47,547 nt of DNA from Epsilonproteobacteria bacterium (ex Lamellibrachia satsuma) (GTDB lineage Bacteria > Campylobacterota > Campylobacteria > Campylobacterales > Sulfurovaceae): contig JQIX01000033.1 of assembly GCA_003934925.1 (NCBI GenBank), forward strand, positions 1 through 47,547, read 5' to 3'. How positions within the stretch are numbered: the first letter of the stretch is position 1; the number at the start of each line of letters is the position of its first letter. Position numbers and translations under genes: made by a program. Positions 6,659 to 14,738 of this stretch are shown here, piece by piece. The notes under the pieces are model-generated. The model saw only the letters and a program-made list of their open reading frames with translations, was not told the origin of the DNA and made no database searches.

Positions 6659-8188
6659 TTATTTTGCATATGCCGTTGCTCTTATCTCCCTGATAACATT
6701 CACTTTGATCTCCCCGGGATACTGTACCTTCTCTTGTATTTCTTTTGCAATCTCTTTACTTAGCAGTACCGCTTCATTATCACTGATCTTCTGTGCATTG
6801 ACAAAAACCCGTATCTCTCTGCCGGCATTGATGGCATATGCCTGTACGACATTGGCTTTGCCTGTTGCGATCTCCTCTACTTCTTTGACACGTTTGGTAA
6901 AGCTCTCGAGTACTTCACGCCTTGCCCCCGGGCGTGCTGCAGATAACGTATCTGCGGCGCAGACAGCAGCACTTTCTACAGAATCCGGCTCTTCATGTCC
7001 GTGATGCGCATAAATTGCATTGATCACTGTGGGATGTTCATTATATTTACGACATAGATCTGCACCTATATCTACATGGGACCCACCCATATCCTGCGTA
7101 AGTGCTTTACCTATGTCATGCAAAAGCCCTGCACGCAAGGCAAGCTTTTCATCCCCGCCCATCTCGGCAGCCATTACTTTTGCCAGTCTTGCCACTTCCA
7201 AGGTATGTGCCAGGGCATTCTGTCCGTAACTAGCCCTGTATTTCAAACGTCCTATAAGTTTAACAAGTTCTTCATGCATCGGGAAAAGCCCCAGATCAAT
7301 GAGGATATTCTCCCCTTCTTCATAGGTTTTTTGTTCAAACTCTGCCTGAACTTTTTCATGCACTTCTTCAATACGTCCAGGATGGATACGACCATCTTCT
7401 ACAAGCCTCTCTATGACCTGTGTGGCAATAGCCCTTCGGTAGAGGTTAAAACTGCTTATCAGGATCACGCCGGGTGTTTCATCGATAACAATATCTACAC
7501 CCAAAAGCATTTCAAGCGCCTTGATATTTCGTCCCTCTTTGCCGATAATACGCCCTTTATGCTCATCACTTGGGAGATTGACAAGGTTAATAAGCCTTTC
7601 GCCTGCAAACTCACCGGCATAGCGGGTGGTTGCCTGGGCCAAAACATAATTGGCTTTCTTTTCACCTTCTTCTTTGGCCAAATGCTCATATTTGCGCACG
7701 ATACCCGCTATCTCAGAACGGCTTTGTTCTTCCACTTTTTCCAAAATATATGCTTTGGCTTCTTCTTTGGTCAGGGAAGCTGCATTTTCCATCTTTTGTA
7801 TTGCCTGATCGATCTCTTCTAGTTTTTGTGCTTCAAGTTTTTCCAAGGCAATTTCTTTTTCCTCTGCCTTATGCTGCAAGAGGGCAAGTTTCTCCTGCTC
7901 TTTGCCCAGTTCCTTTCTTTGTATTATCAGCTTACGGTTACGTTCTTCTACCTGCGCGATACGTTGCTGAAATGCACTCTCCTGATTCAACTCTTTAGCT
8001 TTGATCTTCACATGGGCTTCCTGCAGCAGCAACTCAGCTTCATTGCTTATAGCTTTTGCCTTCGCCTTTGCTTCCAATTCAAAATGAGAGAACTTTTTCC
8101 GTGTGCTGTTCTTCAGCCATAAGTAGCAAACTCCGGCTCCTACAGCTGCCCCGGTCAAACCGGATACTCCTATTATTCCTAACATCAC
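6659..8188 (-). CDS. rny: ribonuclease Y
   Basis: Membrane-anchored endoribonuclease that starts mRNA decay, 509 residues. Domain order is an N-terminal membrane helix (about residues 1-26), a long charged coiled coil (about 35-185), a KH RNA-binding domain with GRIIGKEGRNIKALE, and an HD metal-dependent domain with LLHDIGKAL. The length and order match RNase Y throughout. It lies 24 bases downstream of the 5-formyltetrahydrofolate cyclo-ligase gene, probably in the same transcript. The MITE-like element begins just beyond the 3' end, and the C-terminus ATAYAK is the usual RNase Y end, so the insertion has not truncated it. Confidence 0.95.
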   Translation of the reverse strand: MMLGIIGVSGLTGAAVGAGVCYLWLKNSTRKKFSHFELEAKAKAKAISNEAELLLQEAHVKIKAKELNQESAFQQRIAQVEERNRKLIIQRKELGKEQEKLALLQHKAEEKEIALEKLEAQKLEEIDQAIQKMENAASLTKEEAKAYILEKVEEQSRSEIAGIVRKYEHLAKEEGEKKANYVLAQATTRYAGEFAGERLINLVNLPSDEHKGRIIGKEGRNIKALEMLLGVDIVIDETPGVILISSFNLYRRAIATQVIERLVEDGRIHPGRIEEVHEKVQAEFEQKTYEEGENILIDLGLFPMHEELVKLIGRLKYRASYGQNALAHTLEVARLAKVMAAEMGGDEKLALRAGLLHDIGKALTQDMGGSHVDIGADLCRKYNEHPTVINAIYAHHGHEEPDSVESAAVCAADTLSAARPGARREVLESFTKRVKEVEEIATGKANVVQAYAINAGREIRVFVNAQKISDNEAVLLSKEIAKEIQEKVQYPGEIKVNVIREIRATAYAK

Positions 8189-8212
8189 TTACCCTTCCTT
8201 AAAAGAAAAAGC

Positions 8213-8842
8213 CTAAAAATGTATTATATGTTGCGGTGTGACAACTATGTCTGCTTTAACATCATAATGATCTGTAATGATCTCCCAACTATAACACAAC
8301 TCACGCGCCACAAACACTGTCTTATTTATATTTTTAATCTCTTTTTCAAAAAATCTATCATACATTCCCTTACCGAATCCTACACGTCTATGTGTAATAT
8401 CCAGACCCACTATGGGTACGATAGCCATATCTAATTTTCTACTTCTATATTGTTTTGAATTTTTCGGTTCTTTTATCCCAAAACGTTTTGTTTCCAGTGG
8501 ATATCTATATTTTACCACCCTAAAACTTTCACCTTCCATAAACGGTACATAGAGCTCTTTCTTTTCCTGTCTTAGCCTCCGGATAAGAGGGTAAAGGTCA
8601 ACCTCCATTTTTAGCGGCAGATAAAGCATGATCTTTCGGGCATTGCTTTGGACAATAAGTTGATACAAACGATCTATGACTATTTTGTCTTTTTTATAAA
8701 CACCTTTAGTGCTTGCTTTTTTTAAACGTTTCAGGCAATGTGCCCTGAAATTCTTTTTCTTGCTATCTCTTTGCATAACTTCCATTCTTTTTAGTGCTCT
8801 TTGGATATAATCTCTCTTTAATCCTGAATTATGCGAGTGCAT
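8213..8842 (-). CDS. 5-formyltetrahydrofolate cyclo-ligase family protein
   Basis: Converts 5-formyltetrahydrofolate to 5,10-methenyltetrahydrofolate with ATP, recovering folate. The 209-residue protein has the family signature RRVGFGKGMYDRFF, equivalent to the GxGxGYYDR ATP-binding loop, and the middle FGIKEP segment. The N-terminus carries an extra basic stretch of about 20 residues before the family region (MHSHNSGLKRDYIQRALKR), which may mean the true start is an internal Met such as Met22. It precedes rny by 24 bases. It is divergent from the thioredoxin-like gene across 30 bases. Confidence 0.85.
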   Translation of the reverse strand: MHSHNSGLKRDYIQRALKRMEVMQRDSKKKNFRAHCLKRLKKASTKGVYKKDKIVIDRLYQLIVQSNARKIMLYLPLKMEVDLYPLIRRLRQEKKELYVPFMEGESFRVVKYRYPLETKRFGIKEPKNSKQYRSRKLDMAIVPIVGLDITHRRVGFGKGMYDRFFEKEIKNINKTVFVARELCYSWEIITDHYDVKADIVVTPQHIIHF

Positions 8843-8872
8843 ATTTCAGCTTAATTATACCAAAGGAAGCGT

Positions 8873-9601
8873 GTGAAAGAAACCAGCTCTTATCTTCTAT
8901 CTACTTTTTTATACTGTTTTATATTATTCTCTGTGACCGGATGTGAAGATAAAAAAGAACAGAAGCCTCTTATAGCTATAGAGAACACCACTGAAATTAT
9001 TACGCAAAAAGATCAAAAACAACCGTACGAAAAAGAAGAAAAACCAGAAATGATGGAAATAAAAATAGAATCAAAAACAGAAAAAACAACAAAGCAGGAG
9101 AACAGCAGCAGGGAGAGTTCCGAAGCACAGTTACCGGAACATACTTTCACCTTAATTGACAGGGAACAGGACAAACACATACTCTCGATGAATGATCAAA
9201 AAATAGATTTTCAAGATATAAACCAATCTATAGTTATTCTCAATTTCTTTACAACATGGTATTCCCCTTGCCGTGGAGAGATCCCTTATCTCTCAGACCT
9301 TCAGGAAAAATATAAAAAGAAAGTGTTTATGATGGGAATACTTGTCAATGATACGCAGGATGACTATAGTTTAAAACAATTCATGGGTAAATACCATGCA
9401 AACTATTTCATCTCGAACGGTACACAAAACGATGCTTTTGCTACCAAAGTCGTAAAAGCACTTCAGCTTCCTGAAAACTTTCCCATTCCGCTTACAGTGA
9501 TCTATATCTACGGGAACTACTACACCCATTATGAAGGTGCTGTACCTATAGAGATGATAGAACACGATATACAAGAAGTAATAAAACACAAAGGATTATA
9601 A
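8873..9601 (+). CDS. TlpA/thioredoxin-like lipoprotein lacking the first active-site Cys
   Basis: A 242-residue exported protein. GTG start with AGGAAG just upstream. The N-terminus is a lipoprotein signal with lipobox VTGC (Cys near residue 24), followed by a charged low-complexity linker to about residue 90, then a thioredoxin-like domain. The active-site segment reads FTTWYSPCRGEIPYL: the usual WCxxC is WYSPC, with Tyr130 in place of the nucleophilic Cys and only Cys133 left. It therefore should not work as an ordinary dithiol oxidoreductase. The thioredoxin cis-Pro region (IPLTVIY) is kept. It ends four bases before ftsY, so the two are probably cotranscribed. Confidence 0.8.
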   Translation: MKETSSYLLSTFLYCFILFSVTGCEDKKEQKPLIAIENTTEIITQKDQKQPYEKEEKPEMMEIKIESKTEKTTKQENSSRESSEAQLPEHTFTLIDREQDKHILSMNDQKIDFQDINQSIVILNFFTTWYSPCRGEIPYLSDLQEKYKKKVFMMGILVNDTQDDYSLKQFMGKYHANYFISNGTQNDAFATKVVKALQLPENFPIPLTVIYIYGNYYTHYEGAVPIEMIEHDIQEVIKHKGL

Positions 9602-9605
9602 AAAA

Positions 9606-10472
9606 ATGTTCAATCTATTTAAAAAAGTGCTAGGTAAGACCAATGAAGCCATTAAAGAGGTTGCACCAACAAAGAAAAAAACCATATCCAAAGATGAGTT
9701 TGAAGATATCCTGCTTGAAGCAGATGTCAACTACGAGCTGGCAGAGAGACTTCTGGATGCACTTCCTGAAACGATCAATCGTATCCAAGCCTTTAACTCC
9801 ATGATCTCTGTGTTTCAGTATAAAGCCGACTGGAAAGAGAGTGATGCCAAACCTTTTGTTGAAATGATCATCGGAGTGAACGGGGCGGGGAAAACAACCA
9901 CGATTGCCAAACTTGCATACCGCTATAAAGAGATGGGACACGAGGTCATCCTTGGTGCTGGAGATACTTTCCGTGCTGCTGCGATAGAACAACTTAGCAG
10001 ATGGGCAAAAAAATTGGACTTACCTATCGTAGCCACACAGCAGGGACATGACCCCTCAGCTGTCGTATATGACACCATCGAATCGGCTAAAGCGAAAGGG
10101 CTTGATAATGTCATTATCGATACTGCCGGCAGGCTCCATACACAGACCAACCTCAGTGAAGAGCTGAAAAAAATGATCCGTGTTGCCGGTAAAGCGCAGG
10201 AGGGAGCACCTCATCGAAAAATGCTTATACTTGACGGTACCCAGGGAAGCTCTTCCATCAACCAGGCCAAAGCATTCAATGAAATGATCGGGGTCGATGG
10301 CATTATCATCACAAAACTTGACGGTACAGCAAAAGGCGGCTCGGTGCTAAGTATCGCCGATGAACTTCAAATGCCTATTTTTTACATAGGTACAGGCGAG
10401 CAGCCCAAAGACTTGATTCCATTTAAGGCAAACGAATATATCAATACTATTTTGGATGAAATTTTCATCTAA
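9606..10472 (+). CDS. ftsY: signal recognition particle receptor FtsY
   Basis: SRP receptor GTPase at the inner membrane, which docks translating ribosomes to the Sec translocon. At 288 residues it has the short N-domain start typical of Campylobacterota, without the long acidic A domain of E. coli. The G motifs are all present: GVNGAGKTTT (about 90-99), DTFRAAA, DTAGRLHTQ, the insertion-box region and TKLDGTAKGG. The G3-adjacent motif reads LDGTQGSS rather than LDATTGQN. The start codon follows the thioredoxin-like gene by four bases. It is convergent with plsC across 26 bases that hold only a weak AT palindrome. Confidence 0.95.
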   Translation: MFNLFKKVLGKTNEAIKEVAPTKKKTISKDEFEDILLEADVNYELAERLLDALPETINRIQAFNSMISVFQYKADWKESDAKPFVEMIIGVNGAGKTTTIAKLAYRYKEMGHEVILGAGDTFRAAAIEQLSRWAKKLDLPIVATQQGHDPSAVVYDTIESAKAKGLDNVIIDTAGRLHTQTNLSEELKKMIRVAGKAQEGAPHRKMLILDGTQGSSSINQAKAFNEMIGVDGIIITKLDGTAKGGSVLSIADELQMPIFYIGTGEQPKDLIPFKANEYINTILDEIFI

Positions 10473-10498
10473 AATATTTTGACTTGGAGATAAAATAT

Positions 10499-11179
10499 CT
10501 ATAGAGAGAATCTCTCACGATACAGAGTCTCCAGGTCTCCTTTTTCTTTATAATCTATCATATCTCCTATAACTATGATTATTTCCCGTTTCTGACTGCT
10601 GTCGATAAGTGCTTCTTTCAAAACCTCAGCAGCATTTCCTTTGATATATACAGGCAGCATCGTTAACCTGTTCTTTAAAGCGATGATACGCGATCCCTCT
10701 TTAAATGCAGTGATCGGTGCATTGGTTTTATTTCGCGTACCCTCAGGAAAGATAAAGATCGAATCCCCCTCTTTAACCCCCTTTTTAATATCAGCAAAAA
10801 ATCCGCCCATCTGACTCTTTTCCCTATCTAGAAGTACACAACCGGCATTACGTACGAACAGTCCGAAAAAGAATGAATTGTAAAGCTCTTTTTTTGAAAC
10901 CCATAATCCAAATATCTCTGTATGTTCCAAAGCGATCTCAATGATAAGCGGATCAATAACGGTACGATGATTACTGACAAGAAGATACTGCCCTTGCGTA
11001 GGCAGCTTATCTATATTCTCTACCTTTACCTCTATATTCAGTACATTCAACTGTACTTTAGAATATGCTAATCTTAACTCTTTCTTTTTTAGAGGATCTT
11101 TGGTTTTTTTTAATCTAAATCCAAAACTATTGGTCAGGTAAAGTGCATACGCAAGCTGTTTTATTTTATGAAAATTCAA
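10499..11179 (-). CDS. plsC: 1-acyl-sn-glycerol-3-phosphate acyltransferase family (PlsC-like)
   Basis: Membrane acyltransferase adding the second acyl chain to lysophosphatidic acid. The catalytic NHRTVIDP (HX4D) motif, the GCVLLDREK segment, the FPEGTRNKT motif and the later PVYIKG are in the right order. I place the start at a TTG codon at 11179 (protein begins NFHKIKQ after the start, 226 residues, GGGGA about eight bases upstream). An in-frame ATG at 11308 with AGGA upstream would give 269 residues, but the extra 43 residues look like translated AT-rich spacer and would run into the radA promoter region. Divergent from radA. Confidence 0.82.
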   Translation of the reverse strand: MNFHKIKQLAYALYLTNSFGFRLKKTKDPLKKKELRLAYSKVQLNVLNIEVKVENIDKLPTQGQYLLVSNHRTVIDPLIIEIALEHTEIFGLWVSKKELYNSFFFGLFVRNAGCVLLDREKSQMGGFFADIKKGVKEGDSIFIFPEGTRNKTNAPITAFKEGSRIIALKNRLTMLPVYIKGNAAEVLKEALIDSSQKREIIIVIGDMIDYKEKGDLETLYRERFSL

Positions 11180-11367
11180 TAAATATCCCCATCTATAAAT
11201 GTAGTTCAAATTATAACTAAAACAATTAAAAGCTAAAAATATGACAATTTTGCAAGTGTGGGAAGTGTCAATATTCTCTATTTCATAGAAAATATGACAA
11301 TATGACATATTTTGATCCTGTTTAAAAAATAATGTTTACAATACAGTAAAAGAGTCAAGGAAAGAGA
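11180..11367. promoter_or_regulatory. plsC-radA divergent promoter region
   Basis: The spacer between the plsC and radA starts contains a likely radA -10 box, TACAAT at 11337-11342, and a good ribosome site AGGAAAGAG before the radA ATG at 11368. ATGACA occurs three times (near 11240, 11294 and 11302) and its near-complement TGTCAAT once (near 11267), which may be regulator half-sites or chance. If plsC starts at the distal ATG, part of this region is coding. Confidence 0.4.
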
Positions 11368-12720
11368 ATGGCAAAGAAAAAAACACTGTTTGAATGTCAG
11401 GCATGCGGATTCCAGTCTCCAAGATGGATGGGAAAATGTACCTCCTGCAACCAGTGGGAAACCATGGTTGAGCTTACTGCGGACCAGATCAAATTCCTGA
11501 ACGAAACATCCAAAAGCAGCAGTACGGGTTCTGCCCTCTCCAAAGCTCAACCCATCACACAGATCGAAGAGGACAATATTACCCGTTTCCCGTCAGGAAG
11601 TAGCGAACTTGACCTTGTACTTGGAGGCGGTGTCGTTCCTGGCTCCTTGACCCTGATAGGCGGCAGTCCCGGTATCGGCAAATCGACACTCCTGCTAAAG
11701 ATCGCAGGCAATCTTGCCAAACAACGCAAAAAAGTACTGTATGTCTCTGGAGAAGAGTCTGCCGGGCAGATCAAACTACGAGCCAACAGGCTTGATGCCA
11801 ACCACGAGAACCTCTTTCTGCTTCCCGAGATCAGTCTGGGTTCCGTACTTGCCGAGATATCCAATGAAAATTATGAATTCATCGTTATCGACTCCATCCA
11901 GACCCTCTACTCCGATGAGACACCTTCGGCACCGGGTTCCGTTACACAGGTGCGTACCATTACCTTCGAGTTGATGCGTGTTGCAAAGAGCCTGCATATT
12001 CCCATCTTCATCATCGGGCATATCACCAAAGATGGTTCCATCGCCGGTCCGAGGGTCCTGGAGCATATGGTTGATACCGTACTCTACTTCGAAGGTGACT
12101 CCAACTCTGAGCTCAGACTGCTACGTGGCTTCAAGAACCGTTTCGGCTCTACCAATGAAGTAGGGATCTTTGAAATGAACAAAGAGGGCCTCAACGATGC
12201 AAAAAGTATGGCTGGGAGATTTTTCAACAAAGAAAAACTCCAATCCGGTTCTGCGCTTACAGTCATCATGGAAGGAAGTCGTCCTATCATAATCGAAGTT
12301 CAGGCACTCGTTTCAGAATCTTACGGGCATGCCAAACGCAGCTCTACAGGCTTTGACAACAACCGTCTGGGCATGCTTTTGGCCCTTTTGGAAAAAAAGC
12401 TTGATCTGCCTCTTGGTACATACGATGTCTTCATCAATATCTCAGGTGGTATCAAGGTCAATGAGCCGTCTGCCGATCTTGCCATCATCGCGGCTATATT
12501 GAGCAGCTACAGGAACAGGGAGATCAGTTCTGAAACACTTTTCCTAGGAGAGGTCAGTCTCACCGGGGAAATACGTGAAATATCCGGACTGAGCCAACGT
12601 CTCAAAGAGATAGAAACACAAGGTTTTTCAAAAGCGGTCATCCCCAATACACCTATTGATGAGACTAAAATCAAATGTTTTGTGGCGGATGAAGTCTCTA
12701 AAGTGGTCGAATGGATGTAA
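11368..12720 (+). CDS. radA: DNA repair protein RadA
   Basis: Helps branch migration in recombinational repair in the cytoplasm. The 450-residue protein has an N-terminal zinc finger with Cys10, Cys13, Cys24 and Cys27, a RecA-like ATPase with Walker A GGSPGIGKST (98-107), the RadA-specific KNRFGSTNEVG motif, and a C-terminal Lon-protease-like domain (about 280-450) with GGIKVNEPSADLA, which is not proteolytic in RadA. Length and order are standard. A strong intrinsic terminator follows the stop codon. Divergent from plsC. Confidence 0.95.
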   Translation: MAKKKTLFECQACGFQSPRWMGKCTSCNQWETMVELTADQIKFLNETSKSSSTGSALSKAQPITQIEEDNITRFPSGSSELDLVLGGGVVPGSLTLIGGSPGIGKSTLLLKIAGNLAKQRKKVLYVSGEESAGQIKLRANRLDANHENLFLLPEISLGSVLAEISNENYEFIVIDSIQTLYSDETPSAPGSVTQVRTITFELMRVAKSLHIPIFIIGHITKDGSIAGPRVLEHMVDTVLYFEGDSNSELRLLRGFKNRFGSTNEVGIFEMNKEGLNDAKSMAGRFFNKEKLQSGSALTVIMEGSRPIIIEVQALVSESYGHAKRSSTGFDNNRLGMLLALLEKKLDLPLGTYDVFINISGGIKVNEPSADLAIIAAILSSYRNREISSETLFLGEVSLTGEIREISGLSQRLKEIETQGFSKAVIPNTPIDETKIKCFVADEVSKVVEWM

Positions 12721-12736
12721 AATTTTTATTCAGTTA

Positions 12737-12772
12737 AAATAGTTGTAGGAATAATCCTACAACTATTTTTTT
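12737..12772 (+). terminator. intrinsic terminator of radA
   Basis: AGTTGTAGGA (12741-12750), loop ATAA, TCCTACAACT (12755-12764), extended by AAAT/ATTT pairs on either side, followed by a T-run to 12772. It lies 20 bases after the radA stop codon. It is a textbook rho-independent terminator. Confidence 0.9.
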
Positions 12773-12833
12773 AAAAAAATGTTATTCTATATTTTAAAAG
12801 GGGAGTATTGCACAGTAAGCAAGTTAAGTGAAA

Positions 12834-12839
12834 TATAAT
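12834..12839 (+). promoter_or_regulatory. -10 box of the hybrid kinase gene
   Basis: A perfect TATAAT lies 22 bases before the ATG at 12862. No matching -35 is at the usual distance, which is common for the housekeeping sigma factor in Campylobacterota. GGAA just before the ATG is a modest ribosome site. Confidence 0.55.
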
Positions 12840-12861
12840 CACATTTTAAAATGGAATATTT

Positions 12862-14481
12862 ATGATAAATAAGAAACTTCAAACTTTAATAGAATCAAAT
12901 AAAAATTTAACTGTTTTATATGTTGAAGACAGTGATGTAGTACGTGAGAGCACTCTGGATATGATGGAAGAGTTTTTTTCACATATTGATTCTGCAAAAG
13001 ATGGAGAAGAAGGTCTTCAAAAGTACAAAAAACACTACAAGGACAATGATCAGTATTATGATATTGTCATTACTGATATTAATATGCCGAAAATGAACGG
13101 TATCGAGATGAGTGAATCGATCTTATCTCTCAATGAAGAGCAAATAATTCTCATCATTTCGGCCCACAATGAATCAGATTATCTCCTGAAGTTGATCAAT
13201 ATGGGAATTTCAAATTTTATACTAAAACCAATAGATATTAAACAATTTCAAAAAATAATTTTCCGTATTATAACCTCCCTTCAAAATAAAAAAGTTGTAA
13301 AGGAACAATTTGAAGAGATCCAAGCGATAAATCTTATTTTAGCATCAGCAAAAAAAGAAGCAGAACAGGCTTCACGCCAAAAAAGCCAATTTTTGGCAAA
13401 TATGTCACATGAAATTCGCACACCGCTCAATGCAATTACCGGTTTTATTTCCTTACTGCATGAAAAAGAGACGGATGCAGAAAAGATCAGGTACCTGCAA
13501 GTCATTAAAAGCTCTTCAGATACACTCCTCCAGATCATCAGTGATATTTTGGATATCAGTAAAATAGAGAGTGGAAAGCTGGAGATTGATAATATCAATT
13601 TTAATCCTTATGAAGACTTGATCACCGTAGCAGAACTTTTTCAGGAAAAAGCGGCCCAAAAAGGTGTTGAGTTGAAAATTCATTTTAGTCACAATATGCC
13701 GAAGACACTTTTCTCTGATATACACAGGATCAAACAGATTCTTTCAAATCTTCTTTCTAATGCTATTAAGTTTACACAAAAGGGTTCAGTTATTAGATGT
13801 ATTGTATGCTATACGGCAGGGCGTTTATATATCAGAGTCAAAGATTTTGGTATCGGTATTCCTGAAGACAAACAAAAGGTTATCTTTGAACCTTTTACAC
13901 AGGCAGAGAACTCAACAAGCCGAGAATATGGCGGTACTGGACTTGGCTTGTCTATCAGTAGCAAACTGGCTAAACTGCTTGGTGGTAAATTAACACTTAA
14001 CAGTAAAGAGGGAAGAGGAAGTACTTTTACCCTTATCGTTAAAATGCCGATCGGTAAAGATATTGAGAAAAATATAAATAAGGTCGAATCGGAAGACCCT
14101 CTAACAGGCCATGTCCTGATTGTCGAAGATATAGAAGCCAATCGTATGTTTCTTGGTATTATTCTTGATAATGCAGGTTTGACATATGATACTGCAATCA
14201 ACGGCATTGAGGCTGTTGAAAAGTTCAAAACCAGGAAATACGATCTGATCCTGATGGATGAGAATATGCCGAAAATGAGCGGTATTGAAGCGACCAAAAT
14301 GATTTTGGCCATGGAAAAAGAGGGTAATCTGGAACATACACCGATCATTTCATTAACAGCAAATGCACTTAAAGGAGATAAAGAACGCTTTCTTAAAGCC
14401 GGCGTGGATGACTATTTGAGCAAACCGGTTGATCCGAATTCACTGATCGGTACACTGCGAAAGTATTTGACCAACACATGA
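12862..14481 (+). CDS. hybrid sensor histidine kinase (REC-HisKA-HATPase-REC)
   Basis: A 539-residue cytoplasmic phosphorelay protein. Order of domains: receiver 1 (about 16-135, phosphoacceptor Asp72 in VITDINMPKMNG, Lys at LKP), a short coiled coil (about 140-175), the dimerisation domain with His183 in SHEIRTPLN, the ATPase domain (N box about 294-303, G boxes DFGIGIP and GGTGLGLSI), and receiver 2 (about 417-535, Asp466 in LILMDENMPKMSG, Lys521). There is no membrane segment or sensor domain, so its input is probably another kinase acting on receiver 1. The 7TMR-DISM kinase just downstream is a natural candidate partner, but that is inference. Confidence 0.92.
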   Translation: MINKKLQTLIESNKNLTVLYVEDSDVVRESTLDMMEEFFSHIDSAKDGEEGLQKYKKHYKDNDQYYDIVITDINMPKMNGIEMSESILSLNEEQIILIISAHNESDYLLKLINMGISNFILKPIDIKQFQKIIFRIITSLQNKKVVKEQFEEIQAINLILASAKKEAEQASRQKSQFLANMSHEIRTPLNAITGFISLLHEKETDAEKIRYLQVIKSSSDTLLQIISDILDISKIESGKLEIDNINFNPYEDLITVAELFQEKAAQKGVELKIHFSHNMPKTLFSDIHRIKQILSNLLSNAIKFTQKGSVIRCIVCYTAGRLYIRVKDFGIGIPEDKQKVIFEPFTQAENSTSREYGGTGLGLSISSKLAKLLGGKLTLNSKEGRGSTFTLIVKMPIGKDIEKNINKVESEDPLTGHVLIVEDIEANRMFLGIILDNAGLTYDTAINGIEAVEKFKTRKYDLILMDENMPKMSGIEATKMILAMEKEGNLEHTPIISLTANALKGDKERFLKAGVDDYLSKPVDPNSLIGTLRKYLTNT

Positions 14482-14490
14482 AAAGGATAA

Positions 14491-14610
14491 AACCTATACA
14501 ATAAAGGACATATTAGGAAATGTTATGAGCTTGATCCAGGATTTAAAGAGGCAAAAGAAGATATAAATGAAGAAACACTATCCCACCTATCATCCAAGTC
14601 ATTTCCTTGA
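14491..14610 (+). pseudogene. possible TPR-gene remnant
   Basis: The frame opened by the in-frame stop TAA at 14488-14490 reads 39 residues to a TGA at 14608-14610, with no start codon at its beginning. It includes CYELDPGFKEAKEDINEE, which matches the second helix of a tetratricopeptide repeat (small-x-LDP-x-aromatic-x-x-A). This looks like the 3' end of a lost TPR protein between the two kinase genes. A short match like this can be chance. Confidence 0.3.
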
Positions 14611-14677
14611 AAACTCAAGTGCAAAAGAGGTATTTGAAGATCTTTTGAAAATAAAAGATTTGATGTGGTTTATTTAA
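14567..14677 (+). CDS. possible 36-residue peptide
   Basis: ATG at 14567 with AAGAAG upstream opens a 36-residue frame beginning MKKHYPTYHPSHF and rich in charged residues, overlapping the TPR-like remnant in another frame. I do not recognise it. It may be a real small gene, but it is as likely to be part of the decayed sequence between the two kinases. Confidence 0.2.
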   Translation: MKKHYPTYHPSHFLENSSAKEVFEDLLKIKDLMWFI

Positions 14678-14738
14678 GATAACTGAAGAACATAATACTA
14701 TTTTGATAAAATAAAATAGAATATAAAAAGGGAGGGAT

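Noticed and set aside
7076-7822. 248-codon plus-strand frame inside rny
   Set aside because: Antisense shadow of the conserved KH and HD regions of RNase Y.
8873-9601. Calling the thioredoxin-like protein a functional TlpA or ResA
   Set aside because: The first active-site Cys is Tyr, so a normal thiol-disulfide activity cannot be claimed.
11180-11308. N-terminal extension of PlsC
   Set aside because: The added residues lack similarity to the family and the DNA looks like promoter spacer; kept as an alternative start only.
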